Shown here in pieces: positions 15,233-24,215 of a stretch of 64,000 nt of DNA (position 1 is the stretch's first letter; each line of letters begins with the position of its first letter). Below the pieces are notes generated by a model. The model was not told the origin of the DNA. It saw only the letters and a program-made list of their open reading frames with translations, and ran no database searches. The DNA is taken from positions 1 through 64,000 of the forward strand of contig JBFIXI010000007.1 of the NCBI GenBank assembly GCA_041605955.1, given 5' to 3'. Made by a program: the position numbers and the translations under genes. This DNA is from JAHEJX01 sp041605955 (GTDB taxonomy: Bacteria; Actinomycetota; Acidimicrobiia; Spongiisociales; UBA5794).

Positions 15233-16657
15233 ATGACCACACGAGCCAGACTGCAAGAGCTGGGCCTCGACGCTCTCCGCGAGATGGCTACTGCCGTCGA
15301 CGTCGAACACGACGGGTTGCAGAAGTCAAAGCTGATTGCAGCCATCGTCGGATCGGAGAAGTTCGACGAGTCGATGCTTCCCGAGCCGAACGAAGAAGAG
15401 CCTGCCAAGGAAGCGTCCGCCGACTCCGAGGGCGCAGCCAAGGATGGTGAGGGCCGCCAGAAGCAGGGCGAGCAGCGTGATGGCCGCAGCCGGCGCCGTC
15501 GTGGTCGCGGACGCAGCCAAGAGCCCATCGACGAGTCCGAGCTCGAGGTGCGCGAGGGAATCCTCGACATTCTTCCCGAGGGTTACGGGTTTCTGCGCTG
15601 CACCGGGTACTTGCCGGGGGAGAAGGACGCCTACGTGGCGGCCAACGTCATTCGTAAGAATCGTCTCCGCAAGGGTGACATCGTTTCCGGGCCGGTTCGT
15701 CCCGCGAGGGCTCAAGAGAAGTTCCCAGCTCTCGTCCGGCCGGTCAAGGTCAACGGTATGGAGCCCGACGAGGCGCAGGAGCGTCCCAAGTTCTCGGCGC
15801 TAACACCGCTCTTCCCGGATGTGCGGCTCCGTCTCGAAGTCGACGGTCAGCCGAGCTCCATGCTGCCTCGCATCATCGACCTGATCGCCCCCATCGGCAA
15901 AGGTCAGCGTGGCCTCATCGTCTCTCCACCCAAAGCCGGCAAGACGACCGTTCTCAAGGAGATCGCCAACTCGATCGCGGTAAACAATCCCGAGTGCCAT
16001 CTCATGGTGGTGCTGGTCGACGAGCGGCCGGAAGAGGTCACCGACATGCAGCGGTCGGTAAAGGGCGAGGTCATCTTCTCCACGTTCGACCGTCCCGCTG
16101 AGGAGCACACCCAGGTGTCCGAGCTGGCCATCGAGCGCGCCAAGCGCATGGTGGAGATGGGAACGGACGTCGTGATCCTGCTCGACTCCATCACTCGACT
16201 GGCCCGGGCCCACAACCTGGCCACGCCGGCCTCCGGGCGCATCCTCTCCGGGGGAGTCGACTCGACCGCCCTCTATCCGCCCAAGCGGTTCTTCGGGGCG
16301 GCGCGCAACATCGAAGAAGGCGGCAGCCTCACCATCATCGGCACCGCGCTGGTGGAGACCGGGTCGCGGATGGACGAGGTTATCTTCGAGGAGTTCAAGG
16401 GCACCGGGAATATGGAGCTGCGCCTCGATCGCAAGCTGGCGGACAAGCGCATCTACCCCGCAATCGACATCGAGTCGTCCGGAACCCGTCGCGAGGAATT
16501 GCTCTTCCACCCAGACGAGCTGGCGCAGGTCTGGAAGCTGCGGCGCGTGCTGCTGGCTCTCGAGTCGGGCGCCTCGCTCGAGCTGCTGATCGATCGGTTG
16601 AAATCGACCAAGTCGAACACCGAGTTCCTCGTCAGCGTCGCCAAGTCGGGCACTTAA
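15233..16657 (+). CDS. rho: Transcription termination factor Rho
   Basis: A 474-residue hexameric RNA helicase. Residues 1-45 are the Rho_N SAP-like domain. A charged insert of about 60 residues rich in Glu, Lys and Arg (R-R-R-R-G-R-G-R) follows, as in other high-GC Gram-positives. Then come the RNA-binding OB domain (G-Y-G-F-L-R), Walker A P-P-K-A-G-K-T-T, Walker B V-I-L-L-D-S-I-T-R-L and the R-loop. It starts at ATG 15233 and stands before rpmE, prfA and prmC as in many Actinomycetota. Confidence 0.97.
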   Translation: MTTRARLQELGLDALREMATAVDVEHDGLQKSKLIAAIVGSEKFDESMLPEPNEEEPAKEASADSEGAAKDGEGRQKQGEQRDGRSRRRRGRGRSQEPIDESELEVREGILDILPEGYGFLRCTGYLPGEKDAYVAANVIRKNRLRKGDIVSGPVRPARAQEKFPALVRPVKVNGMEPDEAQERPKFSALTPLFPDVRLRLEVDGQPSSMLPRIIDLIAPIGKGQRGLIVSPPKAGKTTVLKEIANSIAVNNPECHLMVVLVDERPEEVTDMQRSVKGEVIFSTFDRPAEEHTQVSELAIERAKRMVEMGTDVVILLDSITRLARAHNLATPASGRILSGGVDSTALYPPKRFFGAARNIEEGGSLTIIGTALVETGSRMDEVIFEEFKGTGNMELRLDRKLADKRIYPAIDIESSGTRREELLFHPDELAQVWKLRRVLLALESGASLELLIDRLKSTKSNTEFLVSVAKSGT

Positions 16658-16779
16658 ACCGTTCCGACGATCGGCCGCGACTGCGGCCGGGCGAGCGCCG
16701 GCAACCGCCGGTCATCGTAACGGCCGGCAGCCCAATTCCCTGACCTACAATTCGTGCGCAATCGACAGGAGCCAAGTCT

Positions 16780-17184
16780 GTGAAACCCGAGATTCATCCC
16801 GAATATCGCATGGTCGTGTTCCAGGACACGTCTTCGGATCTCCAGTTCCTCACCAGGTCGACGATTTCGAGCAGCGAGACGATCGAGTGGGAAGACGGCA
16901 ATACCTATCCCCTGGCCAAAGTGGAGATCTCCAGCCAGAGCCACCCCTTCTACACGGGTAAGCAAATCCTGGTGGACTCCGGCGGCCGCGTCGAGCGCTT
17001 TCGCAAACGTTATTCCAAGACCGGGACCGGCGCCGCCAAGCCCGCGGGCCAGCCCGCCAAGGCAACACCGGCGGCGGCCGCTCCTGCGGCCGAGGCTGCG
17101 CCGTCGGATGTCGAGCCGGTTGTCGAGGCGCCTGCCGCCGACGAGCCGACCGCCCCGGTCGATAGCGCAGCCTCCGAGGTTTAG
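16780..17184 (+). CDS. rpmE: Ribosomal protein L31, type B, with Ala/Pro-rich extension
   Basis: Residues 1-80 match L31 of the 50S subunit. It is the cysteine-free type B form (K-P-E-I-H-P-E-Y, V-F-Q-D-T-S-S), lacking the zinc CxxC ligands of type A. Residues 82-134 are a low-complexity Ala/Pro/Glu tail not found in ordinary L31 (about 80-90 residues). The GTG start at 16780 has CAGGAG upstream. Its stop directly abuts the TTG start of the DUF1385 gene, so the two are coupled. Confidence 0.93.
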   Translation: MKPEIHPEYRMVVFQDTSSDLQFLTRSTISSSETIEWEDGNTYPLAKVEISSQSHPFYTGKQILVDSGGRVERFRKRYSKTGTGAAKPAGQPAKATPAAAAPAAEAAPSDVEPVVEAPAADEPTAPVDSAASEV

Positions 17185-18132
17185 TTGTCCCGTCCTCCTG
17201 GCGCCACGGTAGGCGGCCAGGCAGTCATCGAGGGCGTGATGATGCGTGCCCCGTCTGCCTGGGCAGTTGCAGTGCGCCGTCCCGACGGTGTCATCGAAGC
17301 ACAGCGCAACGACCTGCCCCGACTCACCGCCCGGTCGCGCGCGGCGCGTCTTCCGCTGCTGCGCGGCGTCATGGTGCTGGCCGAATCGCTCAGCCTGGGA
17401 TTTCGCGCTCTCTCCTGGTCGGCGCAACGGGCCGGTGAGGAGGACGAAGAGATAACGCGGGCCCAAGCCATCGCCACCATGGCTTTCGCCGCCGCCTTCG
17501 CCATCGCGCTGTTCGTCTTGCTGCCGGCATTCGCGGCCGGCTGGTTGAAGCGCTTCTTCGACGACTCAACGCTGTGGTTCGTGATCCTCGACGGCGTGCT
17601 GCGCATCGTGCTCATCGTCGCCTATATCTGGGCCATATCCCGAGCCAAGGACATCCAGAGGGTCTTTATGTACCACGGGGCCGAGCACAAGACCATTCAT
17701 GCCTACGAGGCGGGGGATCCGCTGCAGGTCGCCGCCATCCAGAAGTACAGCCCGCGCCATCCGCGCTGTGGAACCTCTTTCTTGATAATCGTCGCTCTCG
17801 TGGCATTTTTCGTCTTCTTGCTGTTGGCGCCGCTGCCGCTCGGCTGGCAGATCGCCGCCCGGCTCATCTTGATTCCCGTCATCGCCGCCCTCTCTTACGA
17901 GATCCTCAAGCTGGCCGCCAACGCCAGGTGGATGGCCTGGGCAACTCGCCCCGGCATGTGGCTGCAGGCCATCACGACCCAGGAACCCACCGACGACCAA
18001 GTGGTGGTCGCCATTGCCAGTTTGGTGGCGGCGCTCGACGAAGCCGAGCTTCAGGACGTTATCGACCGGGGGCCGGTGGCGCCGGCGGCGCTGGCGGCGG
18101 AGCGGGTCGAGGAGGAGGCTCCCCCCGGATGA
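17185..18132 (+). CDS. DUF1385 (YqhQ-like) membrane protein
   Basis: A 315-residue protein with the DUF1385 opening G-G-Q-A-V-I-E-G-V-M-M-R-A-P, about four membrane helices (around 95-120, 130-155, 200-245) and the conserved Y-H-G-A-E-H-K and H-P-R-C-G-T-S-F motifs. The His, Glu and Cys residues suggest metal binding, but the function is unknown. The family is commonly found between rpmE and prfA. The TTG start at 17185 follows the rpmE stop with no gap; its end overlaps prfA by 4 bases. Confidence 0.88.
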   Translation: MSRPPGATVGGQAVIEGVMMRAPSAWAVAVRRPDGVIEAQRNDLPRLTARSRAARLPLLRGVMVLAESLSLGFRALSWSAQRAGEEDEEITRAQAIATMAFAAAFAIALFVLLPAFAAGWLKRFFDDSTLWFVILDGVLRIVLIVAYIWAISRAKDIQRVFMYHGAEHKTIHAYEAGDPLQVAAIQKYSPRHPRCGTSFLIIVALVAFFVFLLLAPLPLGWQIAARLILIPVIAALSYEILKLAANARWMAWATRPGMWLQAITTQEPTDDQVVVAIASLVAALDEAELQDVIDRGPVAPAALAAERVEEEAPPG

Positions 18133-19214
18133 GCCTCAACGAACGTGTGTTGCAGCGCCTCCAGGAGATGGAGTCGCGGTTCGAGCAGACGCTCGCCGAC
18201 ATGGCCAGGCCTGAGGTCAGCTCCGATGCCAACAAGCTCAAAGAGCTCGGCATGCTGCATGCCGAGCTGAAGCCGGTTGTCGACGCTTACCGCGAGTATC
18301 AAGCCGCCGTCTCCGAGATGGGGGAGGCCGATGAGATGCTGGCCTCGGAGGACGACCCGGACATGCGGGAATACCTCACTTCGCTGCGCACCGAGCGGGA
18401 AGCCGACCTGGAGCGGATCGCAACCGAGCTCGAGGTCCTCCTCGTCCCCAAGGATCCCAACGACGACAAGGACGTGATCATCGAACTGCGGCCTGCCGCC
18501 GGGGGTGAGGAGGCGGGGCTGTGGGCGACCGATCTGCATCGGATGTACGAGCGCTTCGCCGAGCGGCACGGCTGGAAGGTGGAACCCATCAATATCTCTT
18601 GGGCGGACGGCGGCGGCATGTCTTTCGGTCAGTTCGCCGTCAAGGGGAAAGGGGCGTACTCTCGCTTCAAGTGGGAGGCTGGGCCGCATCGCGTGCAACG
18701 CGTGCCCAAGACGGAGTCGCAAGGTCGGGTGCACACCTCGGTTGCCACCGTGGCGGTGCTCCCTGAGGTGGAGGAAGTCGAGGTCGAGATCAACGACAGC
18801 GACCTAGAGATCGAGACGTTCCGCTCGACCGGCCCCGGCGGGCAGTCCGTCAACACGACAGACTCGGCGGTGCGCATCACCCACAAGCCATCGGGTGTCG
18901 TGGTCTCGTGCCAAGACGAGAAGTCGCAGCTGCAGAACAAGCTGAAGGCGATGCGCGTGTTGCGGGCCCGCCTTTATCAGCAACAGCTCGATGAGCAGAT
19001 GGGGGAGCGTTCCGATGCGCGGCGCCAACAGGTGGGGAGCGGAGAACGGGCTGAGAAGATACGCACTTACAACTTCAAGGAAAACCGTGTGACCGATCAC
19101 CGCGTCGGCATAACGCTGCATTCGCTGTCTGCCATCCTCGACGGTGATCTCGACGAGTTCCATGCCGGCCTCCTGGCTCAGGAGGCTGCTGATTTGTTGG
19201 CGGGCGACGCATGA
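18129..19214 (+). CDS. prfA: Peptide chain release factor 1
   Basis: A 361-residue RF1 that recognises UAA and UAG stops. The GGQ loop (S-T-G-P-G-G-Q-S-V-N-T-T-D) triggers peptide release and the N-terminal coiled-coil is intact. The ATG at 18129 overlaps the preceding stop (ATGA), and prmC, which methylates the GGQ glutamine, overlaps its end. It would not read UGA, so UGA decoding in the selenoprotein genes would compete with RF2 only. Confidence 0.96.
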   Translation: MSLNERVLQRLQEMESRFEQTLADMARPEVSSDANKLKELGMLHAELKPVVDAYREYQAAVSEMGEADEMLASEDDPDMREYLTSLRTEREADLERIATELEVLLVPKDPNDDKDVIIELRPAAGGEEAGLWATDLHRMYERFAERHGWKVEPINISWADGGGMSFGQFAVKGKGAYSRFKWEAGPHRVQRVPKTESQGRVHTSVATVAVLPEVEEVEVEINDSDLEIETFRSTGPGGQSVNTTDSAVRITHKPSGVVVSCQDEKSQLQNKLKAMRVLRARLYQQQLDEQMGERSDARRQQVGSGERAEKIRTYNFKENRVTDHRVGITLHSLSAILDGDLDEFHAGLLAQEAADLLAGDA

Positions 19215-20044
19215 CGACGGGCCGCCGAGTCGTATCAGCTCGCTCGCTAGTGGGTGCGGCATCCGTTCCCGATCACGAAGCGGTGCGTCTGCTGGAGACG
19301 GCCACCGGCCGCGATCGGGCCTCCCTCGTCACGGACGACGACGTGGTGTCCTCGGCTGCCGCCGCCTTCCAAGCGCTCGTGGCGCGGCGGCGGGCGGGAG
19401 AGCCGCTGCAGTACCTGGAAGGCAGCGTTCCCTTCGGTCCGGTCGACGTTGCGGTAGATCCCAGAGTCCTCATTCCGCGACCCGAGACCGAGCAGCTATG
19501 GGAGTTGGTGACCAACCGGCTGGCGGCGGATCCCCCGGCTGTTGTCGTCGACCTGGGAACCGGATCGGGGAATCTGGCCATCGCCCTCAAGCATCGCTTT
19601 CCCGCCGCCGCGGTGCACGCAGTAGACGTTTCGGCCGAGGCACTCCAGGTAGCGCGGTGCAACGCCGCTACCGCCGGACTGGACATCGATTTGTATCTCG
19701 GGAACCTCTACTCTTCCCTTCCCCCCGGTCTTCGTGGCAAAGTTGACCTGGTGATCTCCAATCCGCCATACATCGCTGTCGGCGAACACGACACGCTGCC
19801 GGTGGAGGTTCGCGACCACGAACCGGCGGTCGCACTGCTCGCGGGTGCGGACGGGCTCGAGATCTTGCGGCAGATAATCACCGAAGCGCCGTCGTGGCTG
19901 CGCAGCGGTGGTTTGCTGGCATGTGAGATCGGAGCCGGCCAGGGACGCGCGGTCGCCGCGTTGGCTGCCGACATGAATCCAGAGATCATTCAAGATTTGT
20001 CAGGGAGGGACCGCTTCCTGATCGCACAGAAAGGTACGGAGTGA
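19211..20044 (+). CDS. prmC: Release factor glutamine N5-methyltransferase
   Basis: A 277-residue S-adenosylmethionine methyltransferase that modifies the GGQ Gln of RF1 and RF2. The helical N-terminal domain contains Y-L-E-G-S-V-P-F. The SAM loop is V-V-D-L-G-T-G-S-G-N-L-A, and the catalytic signature S-N-P-P-Y-I-A is present. The ATG overlaps the prfA TGA, and the stop overlaps the next gene. Confidence 0.95.
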   Translation: MTTGRRVVSARSLVGAASVPDHEAVRLLETATGRDRASLVTDDDVVSSAAAAFQALVARRRAGEPLQYLEGSVPFGPVDVAVDPRVLIPRPETEQLWELVTNRLAADPPAVVVDLGTGSGNLAIALKHRFPAAAVHAVDVSAEALQVARCNAATAGLDIDLYLGNLYSSLPPGLRGKVDLVISNPPYIAVGEHDTLPVEVRDHEPAVALLAGADGLEILRQIITEAPSWLRSGGLLACEIGAGQGRAVAALAADMNPEIIQDLSGRDRFLIAQKGTE

Positions 20045-20610
20045 CTCATCCGGAGATCTCGCGCGCCGTCGGCCATCTCGCAAGTGGCGAGCTGGTCGGC
20101 TTTCCCACGGATACCGTCTACGGAATTGCGGCGGATCCTTATCAGGAGGACGCGGTAACCGCCCTGGCCAACCTCAAAGGGCGAGATGCGACCAAACCGC
20201 TGGCAGTGCTCGTGGCCAACATGGATCAGGCGATCAGCCTCGTCAAGTTCGACGACGTCGCCCTCGATCTTGCCGACGAGCATTGGCCGGGCGGCCTCAC
20301 GCTCGTCTTGCGCCGCCTGGATAATGTGCCTCCTTGGATTGGGGATGCGCACTCGCGAACGGTCGGGGTGCGCTGTCCCAACCATCCGCTGGCGCTCGAG
20401 CTTCTCGAGGTGTTCGGACCGCTCGTGGTCACCTCGGCGAACAAGTCCGGAGACGAGCCGGCCCTCAACGCCGACCAAGCGGCCGCGGCGCTAGGTGGTG
20501 GTGTCGCCCACTACATCGAAGGTGACAGCGGGGGAGTGGTCCCGTCGACGGTTGTCGATCTAACCAAGCCGGCGCCGTACGTGCTGCGGCAAGGCCCCGT
20601 CAGCGTCTGA
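20041..20610 (+). CDS. sua5: L-threonylcarbamoyladenylate synthase (Sua5/YwlC family)
   Basis: A 189-residue YrdC-domain enzyme making threonylcarbamoyl-AMP for the t6A modification at position 37 of ANN-decoding tRNAs. Typical motifs are G-F-P-T-D-T-V-Y-G-I-A, K-G-R-D-A-T-K-P-L-A-V-L-V and the S-A-N-K-S-G-D segment. It lacks the extra C-terminal domain of long Sua5. The GTG at 20041 overlaps the prmC stop. Confidence 0.93.
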   Translation: MTHPEISRAVGHLASGELVGFPTDTVYGIAADPYQEDAVTALANLKGRDATKPLAVLVANMDQAISLVKFDDVALDLADEHWPGGLTLVLRRLDNVPPWIGDAHSRTVGVRCPNHPLALELLEVFGPLVVTSANKSGDEPALNADQAAAALGGGVAHYIEGDSGGVVPSTVVDLTKPAPYVLRQGPVSV

Positions 20611-20709
20611 CCGCCTGACTCCGGGCATGGATCGCTGTGTCGAGGGTGCTAAGCCGCGTCCACCTAGTACCCTGCCCGGGATTCGACATACCAAGAGGGG
20701 CACATAGCG

Positions 20710-21981
20710 ATGATCGATCAGCGGTCGATTGAGCACGTAGATCCGGAGCTGGCGCAGCTGATCGCGGCGGACGCAGAACGGCAGCGAACCCACATCCAGC
20801 TGATCGCATCGGAGAACTTCATCTCGACCGCAATGATGCAGGCGTCCGGCTCGGTGCTGAACAACAAGTACTCGGAGGGATACCCGGGGCGGCGCTACTA
20901 CGAAGGCTGCGAGATCGTAGACGAGATCGAGCAACTGGCCATCGAACGGGCCAAGCGGCTGTTCTTCGCCGAACATGCCAACGTCCAGACCCACAGCGGC
21001 TCCTCCGCGAATCTCGCCGCCTATCTGGCCGTGCTTGATCCGGGCGACACGATTCTTGGAATGCGCCTCGATCAGGGGGGCCACCTGACGCACGGGTCGC
21101 CGGTCAACTTCTCCGGCCAGCTATTCAACTTCGTGGCGTACGGGGTCGAGGACGACGCGGAGGTGATCGACGTCGACGACGTGCACCGCATCGCCAAAGA
21201 GCACCAACCCAAGATGATCGTGGCCGGCTATTCCGCCTACTCCCGGATCATCGACTGGGCGGCGTTCCGCCAGGTCGCCGACGATGTCGGGGCGGTCTTT
21301 CTCGTCGATGCGGCGCACATCATCGGGTTGATCGCAGGCGGCGCCCACCCCAACCCGGTGCCGCACGCCCATATCGTGACTGCCACCACTCACAAGGCGC
21401 TGCGCGGCCCGCGGGGCGGCCTGATCCTGTGCACCGACGAGTACGCCTCGGCGATCGACAAGGCGGTTTTCCCGATGGCCCAGGGTGGCGCGATCAACTC
21501 CCAGATCGCCGCCAAGGCGCTGTGTTTCGAGATTGCCGGGACGCCGGAGTTCCGCGCCTATGCCGGCCAGGTCGTGCGCAACGCCGCGGTGCTGGCCAAC
21601 ACGATGAGCTCTGAAGGCGCCCGGATCGTCAGCGGCGGCACGGACAACCACATGTTCCTCGCCGATATGCGATCGATCGACGACGAGCTCACCGGCAAAG
21701 AAGCCTCCTCGCTGCTCAACGAGATGGGAATCACGCTGAATCGCAACTCGATTCCGAACGATCCGCGCTCTCCATTCGTCACGTCCGGTATCCGCATCGG
21801 GACGCCGTCGGTGACGACCGCCGGCATGAAACAGGAGCAGATGACGACGCTGGGCACTCTCATCGTCGAGATACTGCGCAGCCGAGGGGACGCCGCCGCG
21901 CTGGCCGGTCTCAAGTCACGGGTCGCCGAGCTCAACGACGCATTCCCTGCCTATCCAGCAGGGTTCGCCGGGCACGTCTAG
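20710..21981 (+). CDS. glyA: Serine hydroxymethyltransferase
   Basis: A 423-residue PLP enzyme interconverting serine and glycine with tetrahydrofolate, the main source of one-carbon units. The PLP lysine lies in T-A-T-T-H-K-A-L-R-G-P-R-G-G; H-S-G-S-S-A-N and Y-S-A-Y-S-R are the expected substrate-site blocks. ATG 20710 follows GAGGGG. It ends the conserved chromosomal string before the secreted-protein insertion and the atp operon. Confidence 0.97.
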   Translation: MIDQRSIEHVDPELAQLIAADAERQRTHIQLIASENFISTAMMQASGSVLNNKYSEGYPGRRYYEGCEIVDEIEQLAIERAKRLFFAEHANVQTHSGSSANLAAYLAVLDPGDTILGMRLDQGGHLTHGSPVNFSGQLFNFVAYGVEDDAEVIDVDDVHRIAKEHQPKMIVAGYSAYSRIIDWAAFRQVADDVGAVFLVDAAHIIGLIAGGAHPNPVPHAHIVTATTHKALRGPRGGLILCTDEYASAIDKAVFPMAQGGAINSQIAAKALCFEIAGTPEFRAYAGQVVRNAAVLANTMSSEGARIVSGGTDNHMFLADMRSIDDELTGKEASSLLNEMGITLNRNSIPNDPRSPFVTSGIRIGTPSVTTAGMKQEQMTTLGTLIVEILRSRGDAAALAGLKSRVAELNDAFPAYPAGFAGHV

Positions 21982-22020
21982 ACAACGTGTGGCGTCCGTC
22001 GACAACGTGTGGCGTCCGCA
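21981..22020. repeat. Perfect-core tandem duplication of a 20-base unit
   Basis: GACAACGTGTGGCGTCCG followed by two variable bases occurs twice head to tail (21981-22000 and 22001-22020). It starts at the last base of the glyA stop codon and fills the gap to the convergent RTX-like gene. Confidence 0.92.
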
Positions 22021-22028
22021 GGCCGGCG

Positions 22029-22955
22029 TCAGCACCTGACTTCGATTTCGGCGTCACACTCGTCTGTCCCATAGCCACCCCTGGCGGTGTCTTGTCCGGC
22101 ACCGCCGATCAACACATCGGGACCGCGGCCCCCCTTGAGGAAGTCGTCGCCGCCGTGAGCTCTGATGATGTCGCGTCCGTTCCCTCCACTGAGCTGATCA
22201 TTGCCGGCAAATCCCCACACGACATCGTTGCCCTCATAGCCGCTAACCGAGTCTCGTCCGCTCCCGCCGAGGATCACGTCGCGGCCCCAGCCGCCACGCA
22301 GCAGTGTGTCTACACCGGGTCCTCCCGAGATCCAATCTGCGCCGAACTCGCCATAGATGCGGTCGCGGCCCAGACCACCGCACAGATAGTCGTTGCCCTT
22401 CCTGCCGTGGATCACGTCATTGCCCCGACCGCCGACGATGATGTCGATGTCGTCTCCGCCGCGCAGGAAATCGTCGCCGGGCGTGCCGATCAGGGTTGCC
22501 AGATAGCCGCCGCATACCCTCTCACCTGACGTCGGAGGTCGCGCGGCGAAGTCGACGATGAAGTTGGGCCCGTCTGCGGTCAGCCGGAAAACGTCGAAGA
22601 TGGGGACCCCGTCATGGTTGGCGTAGGCCTGGTTGAGCAGCTTGCCTCCGTGTGGGGCGAAAAACCGGTAGTTCGGGCAGCGCTCCGGGCTGCCGACTCC
22701 CGTCGCGAGGCGCAGATCCGTGTCGAACGGCACGCCGGGGAAGGCGAACTCTCCGTTCGCATCAGTGCACGCGTATCGTGGGCTGTCGCCGGTGAGCACC
22801 ACTTCGGCGCCTACGATTGGCTGGTTAGCGACACGTACAGATCCCCACACCGTTCCCGTGGCGGCGGCATCCGAATCGGTCGTGTTCGATGTCCCGACGG
22901 TCAATCCGGCAACAAACAGTACGACGAGCGTGAGACGCTGCTTCCGGCGTGTCAT
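22029..22955 (-). CDS. Secreted RTX-like calcium-binding repeat protein (copy 1)
   Basis: A 308-residue secreted protein. Residues 1-30 are a signal peptide. Residues 33-95 form a carboxypeptidase-regulatory-like/CNA-type beta domain (G-S-V-R-V-A-N-Q-P-I-V-G-A-E-V, Y-A-C-T-D-A-N-G-E-F-A-F). After a middle spacer, about eight G-G-x-G-x-D nonapeptides (155-295) should build a calcium-binding beta-roll. The C-terminus ends in a Cys pair region (D-E-C-D-A-E-I-E-V-R-C). There are no type I secretion genes nearby and the signal peptide indicates Sec export, unlike classic RTX toxins. It is a paralogue of the next upstream gene. Confidence 0.85.
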   Translation of the reverse strand: MTRRKQRLTLVVLFVAGLTVGTSNTTDSDAAATGTVWGSVRVANQPIVGAEVVLTGDSPRYACTDANGEFAFPGVPFDTDLRLATGVGSPERCPNYRFFAPHGGKLLNQAYANHDGVPIFDVFRLTADGPNFIVDFAARPPTSGERVCGGYLATLIGTPGDDFLRGGDDIDIIVGGRGNDVIHGRKGNDYLCGGLGRDRIYGEFGADWISGGPGVDTLLRGGWGRDVILGGSGRDSVSGYEGNDVVWGFAGNDQLSGGNGRDIIRAHGGDDFLKGGRGPDVLIGGAGQDTARGGYGTDECDAEIEVRC

Positions 22956-23009
22956 GGTGGTCGCCTCTCCTCCCTAGCGCACAGATTCACCTGGTGGGCG
23001 TTGGCCGTC

Positions 23010-23939
23010 TCAGCAGCTGATCTCCGTCTCGGCCCAGCATTTGTCCTTGCCGGGACCGCCGTAAGCCGTATCGGTGCCGGGGCCGCCGTAAATGCGATCC
23101 CAACCCAGATTGCCTCGCAGGACGTCATCTCCGGCGTTGCCTCTGATGACGTCCCGGCCCCGGCCGCCGAGCGCGGTGTCGTTGCCGCCAAAGCCCCAGA
23201 TGATGTCGTTGCCGGCCTGGCCGCGCAGGATGTCGCGGCCGCCTCCGCCGAGGATGACGTCGATACCGCCGCCGCCGTAGAGGCGGTCGATGCCGGGTCC
23301 GCCGACGAGCGTGTCCGGACCGCCATACCCATAGATCCTGTCGTTGCCCGGCCCGCCACACAGCAGATCGAACGGCCCGGCGTGGCCCTCGATGATGTCG
23401 TTGCCGGCGTCGCCGTAGACGACATTGGCGCCGGGGCTGGCGGCGAGAACGTCGTCTCCGGTGGTTCCTACGACCGTCGCCAGCTGACCGACGCAGACCT
23501 TCTCGTGCGCGGCGGCACGGCGCGGCGTGTAGTCGATCACGAAATTCGGGTCGGCGGGCGTGACGAAGAACTGGTCAAAGAGCGGAACTCCGTCGTGGCC
23601 TTCATAGAACTGGGTCAGCAGCTCTGTGCCGCCGGGTGCACGGAACCAGAAGTTCTTGCAATGCTCTGGGCTACCTGGGCCGGTCGCCGAGACGAGGCTC
23701 ACGTTGAAAGGCACGTCGGCGAACATGAACTCTCCTTGGGAGTCCGTGCAGGTGAGCCGAGGGAACCCCACCCATAGGAAGACCTCGACGTCCGGTAGCG
23801 GTTGTCCGTCGAGTGTCACTGTCCCCGACACGGTCCCGACGTCGTCCGCAGCCGCCGTCGACATCATGGCGGTGAGGACTAGAGACACCGCGAACGAAAC
23901 GACCGCCAATGCTCGAAGCGGGCGATTGGCTCCGCTCAT
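23010..23939 (-). CDS. Secreted RTX-like calcium-binding repeat protein (copy 2)
   Basis: A 309-residue protein with the same plan as its neighbour: a signal peptide at 1-31, a beta domain V-S-G-T-V-T-L-D-G-Q-P-L-P-D-V-E-V with L-T-C-T-D-S-Q-G-E-F, the shared segment F-Y-E-G-H-D-G-V-P-L-F-D, then G-G-x-G-x-D repeats from about 155 and a C-terminal pair of Cys. The two genes are tandem and 54 bases apart, a clear duplication with strong divergence. The biochemical role is unknown; surface adhesion or calcium-dependent matrix is a guess. Confidence 0.85.
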   Translation of the reverse strand: MSGANRPLRALAVVSFAVSLVLTAMMSTAAADDVGTVSGTVTLDGQPLPDVEVFLWVGFPRLTCTDSQGEFMFADVPFNVSLVSATGPGSPEHCKNFWFRAPGGTELLTQFYEGHDGVPLFDQFFVTPADPNFVIDYTPRRAAAHEKVCVGQLATVVGTTGDDVLAASPGANVVYGDAGNDIIEGHAGPFDLLCGGPGNDRIYGYGGPDTLVGGPGIDRLYGGGGIDVILGGGGRDILRGQAGNDIIWGFGGNDTALGGRGRDVIRGNAGDDVLRGNLGWDRIYGGPGTDTAYGGPGKDKCWAETEISC

Positions 23940-24103
23940 CAGCCCCTCCTCTCATTAGGCCCCGATTCCAATCATGACCACGGCGGGCGCACATCGCTAG
24001 AGGCCAACGTCCAATCTGCCCTGCGGGCCGGGAGATGAGCGGGGCTGGTGCGTATGCCGACTTGCGTTCGTCCCCGGCGCGATCGCGGCGCCCTCGATAA
24101 TTG

Positions 24104-24119
24104 TTGGCAGACCTGCCAA
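24104..24119. promoter_or_regulatory. Perfect dyad TTGGCAG-N2-CTGCCAA upstream of atp operon
   Basis: A 16-base perfect inverted repeat about 110-125 bases before the first atp gene. It lies in the 288-base non-coding gap 23940-24228, which must hold the promoters for copy 2 of the RTX-like pair and for the operon. Such symmetry suggests an operator, but I cannot name the factor. Confidence 0.4.
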
Positions 24120-24197
24120 AGTATGCGCCCGCGGCACTATTACCTGGGAGGGAGTTGCCCGCCGCGCGCACCGTTGCCTAGAGTGGCGGCAAGAGCT

Positions 24198-24215
24198 TGT
24201 GAAAGGAATCACAAG
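24198..24215. promoter_or_regulatory. CRP/GlxR-type binding site upstream of atp operon
   Basis: TTGTGA-AAGGAA-TCACAA contains a perfect TGTGA-N6-TCACA CRP consensus; the outer arms extend the dyad to GCTTGTGA/TCACAAGC (24195-24216). It ends 13 bases before the ATG of the first gene, so a bound factor there would likely repress. As RNA, the same dyad would form a hairpin with AAGGA in the loop. Confidence 0.55.

Noticed and set aside
22614..23777. Long plus-strand open frame of 387 codons opposite the RTX-like genes
   Set aside because: It is a shadow of the G-G-x-G-x-D repeat coding on the minus strand; the translation is low-complexity Ala/Val with no family signal.
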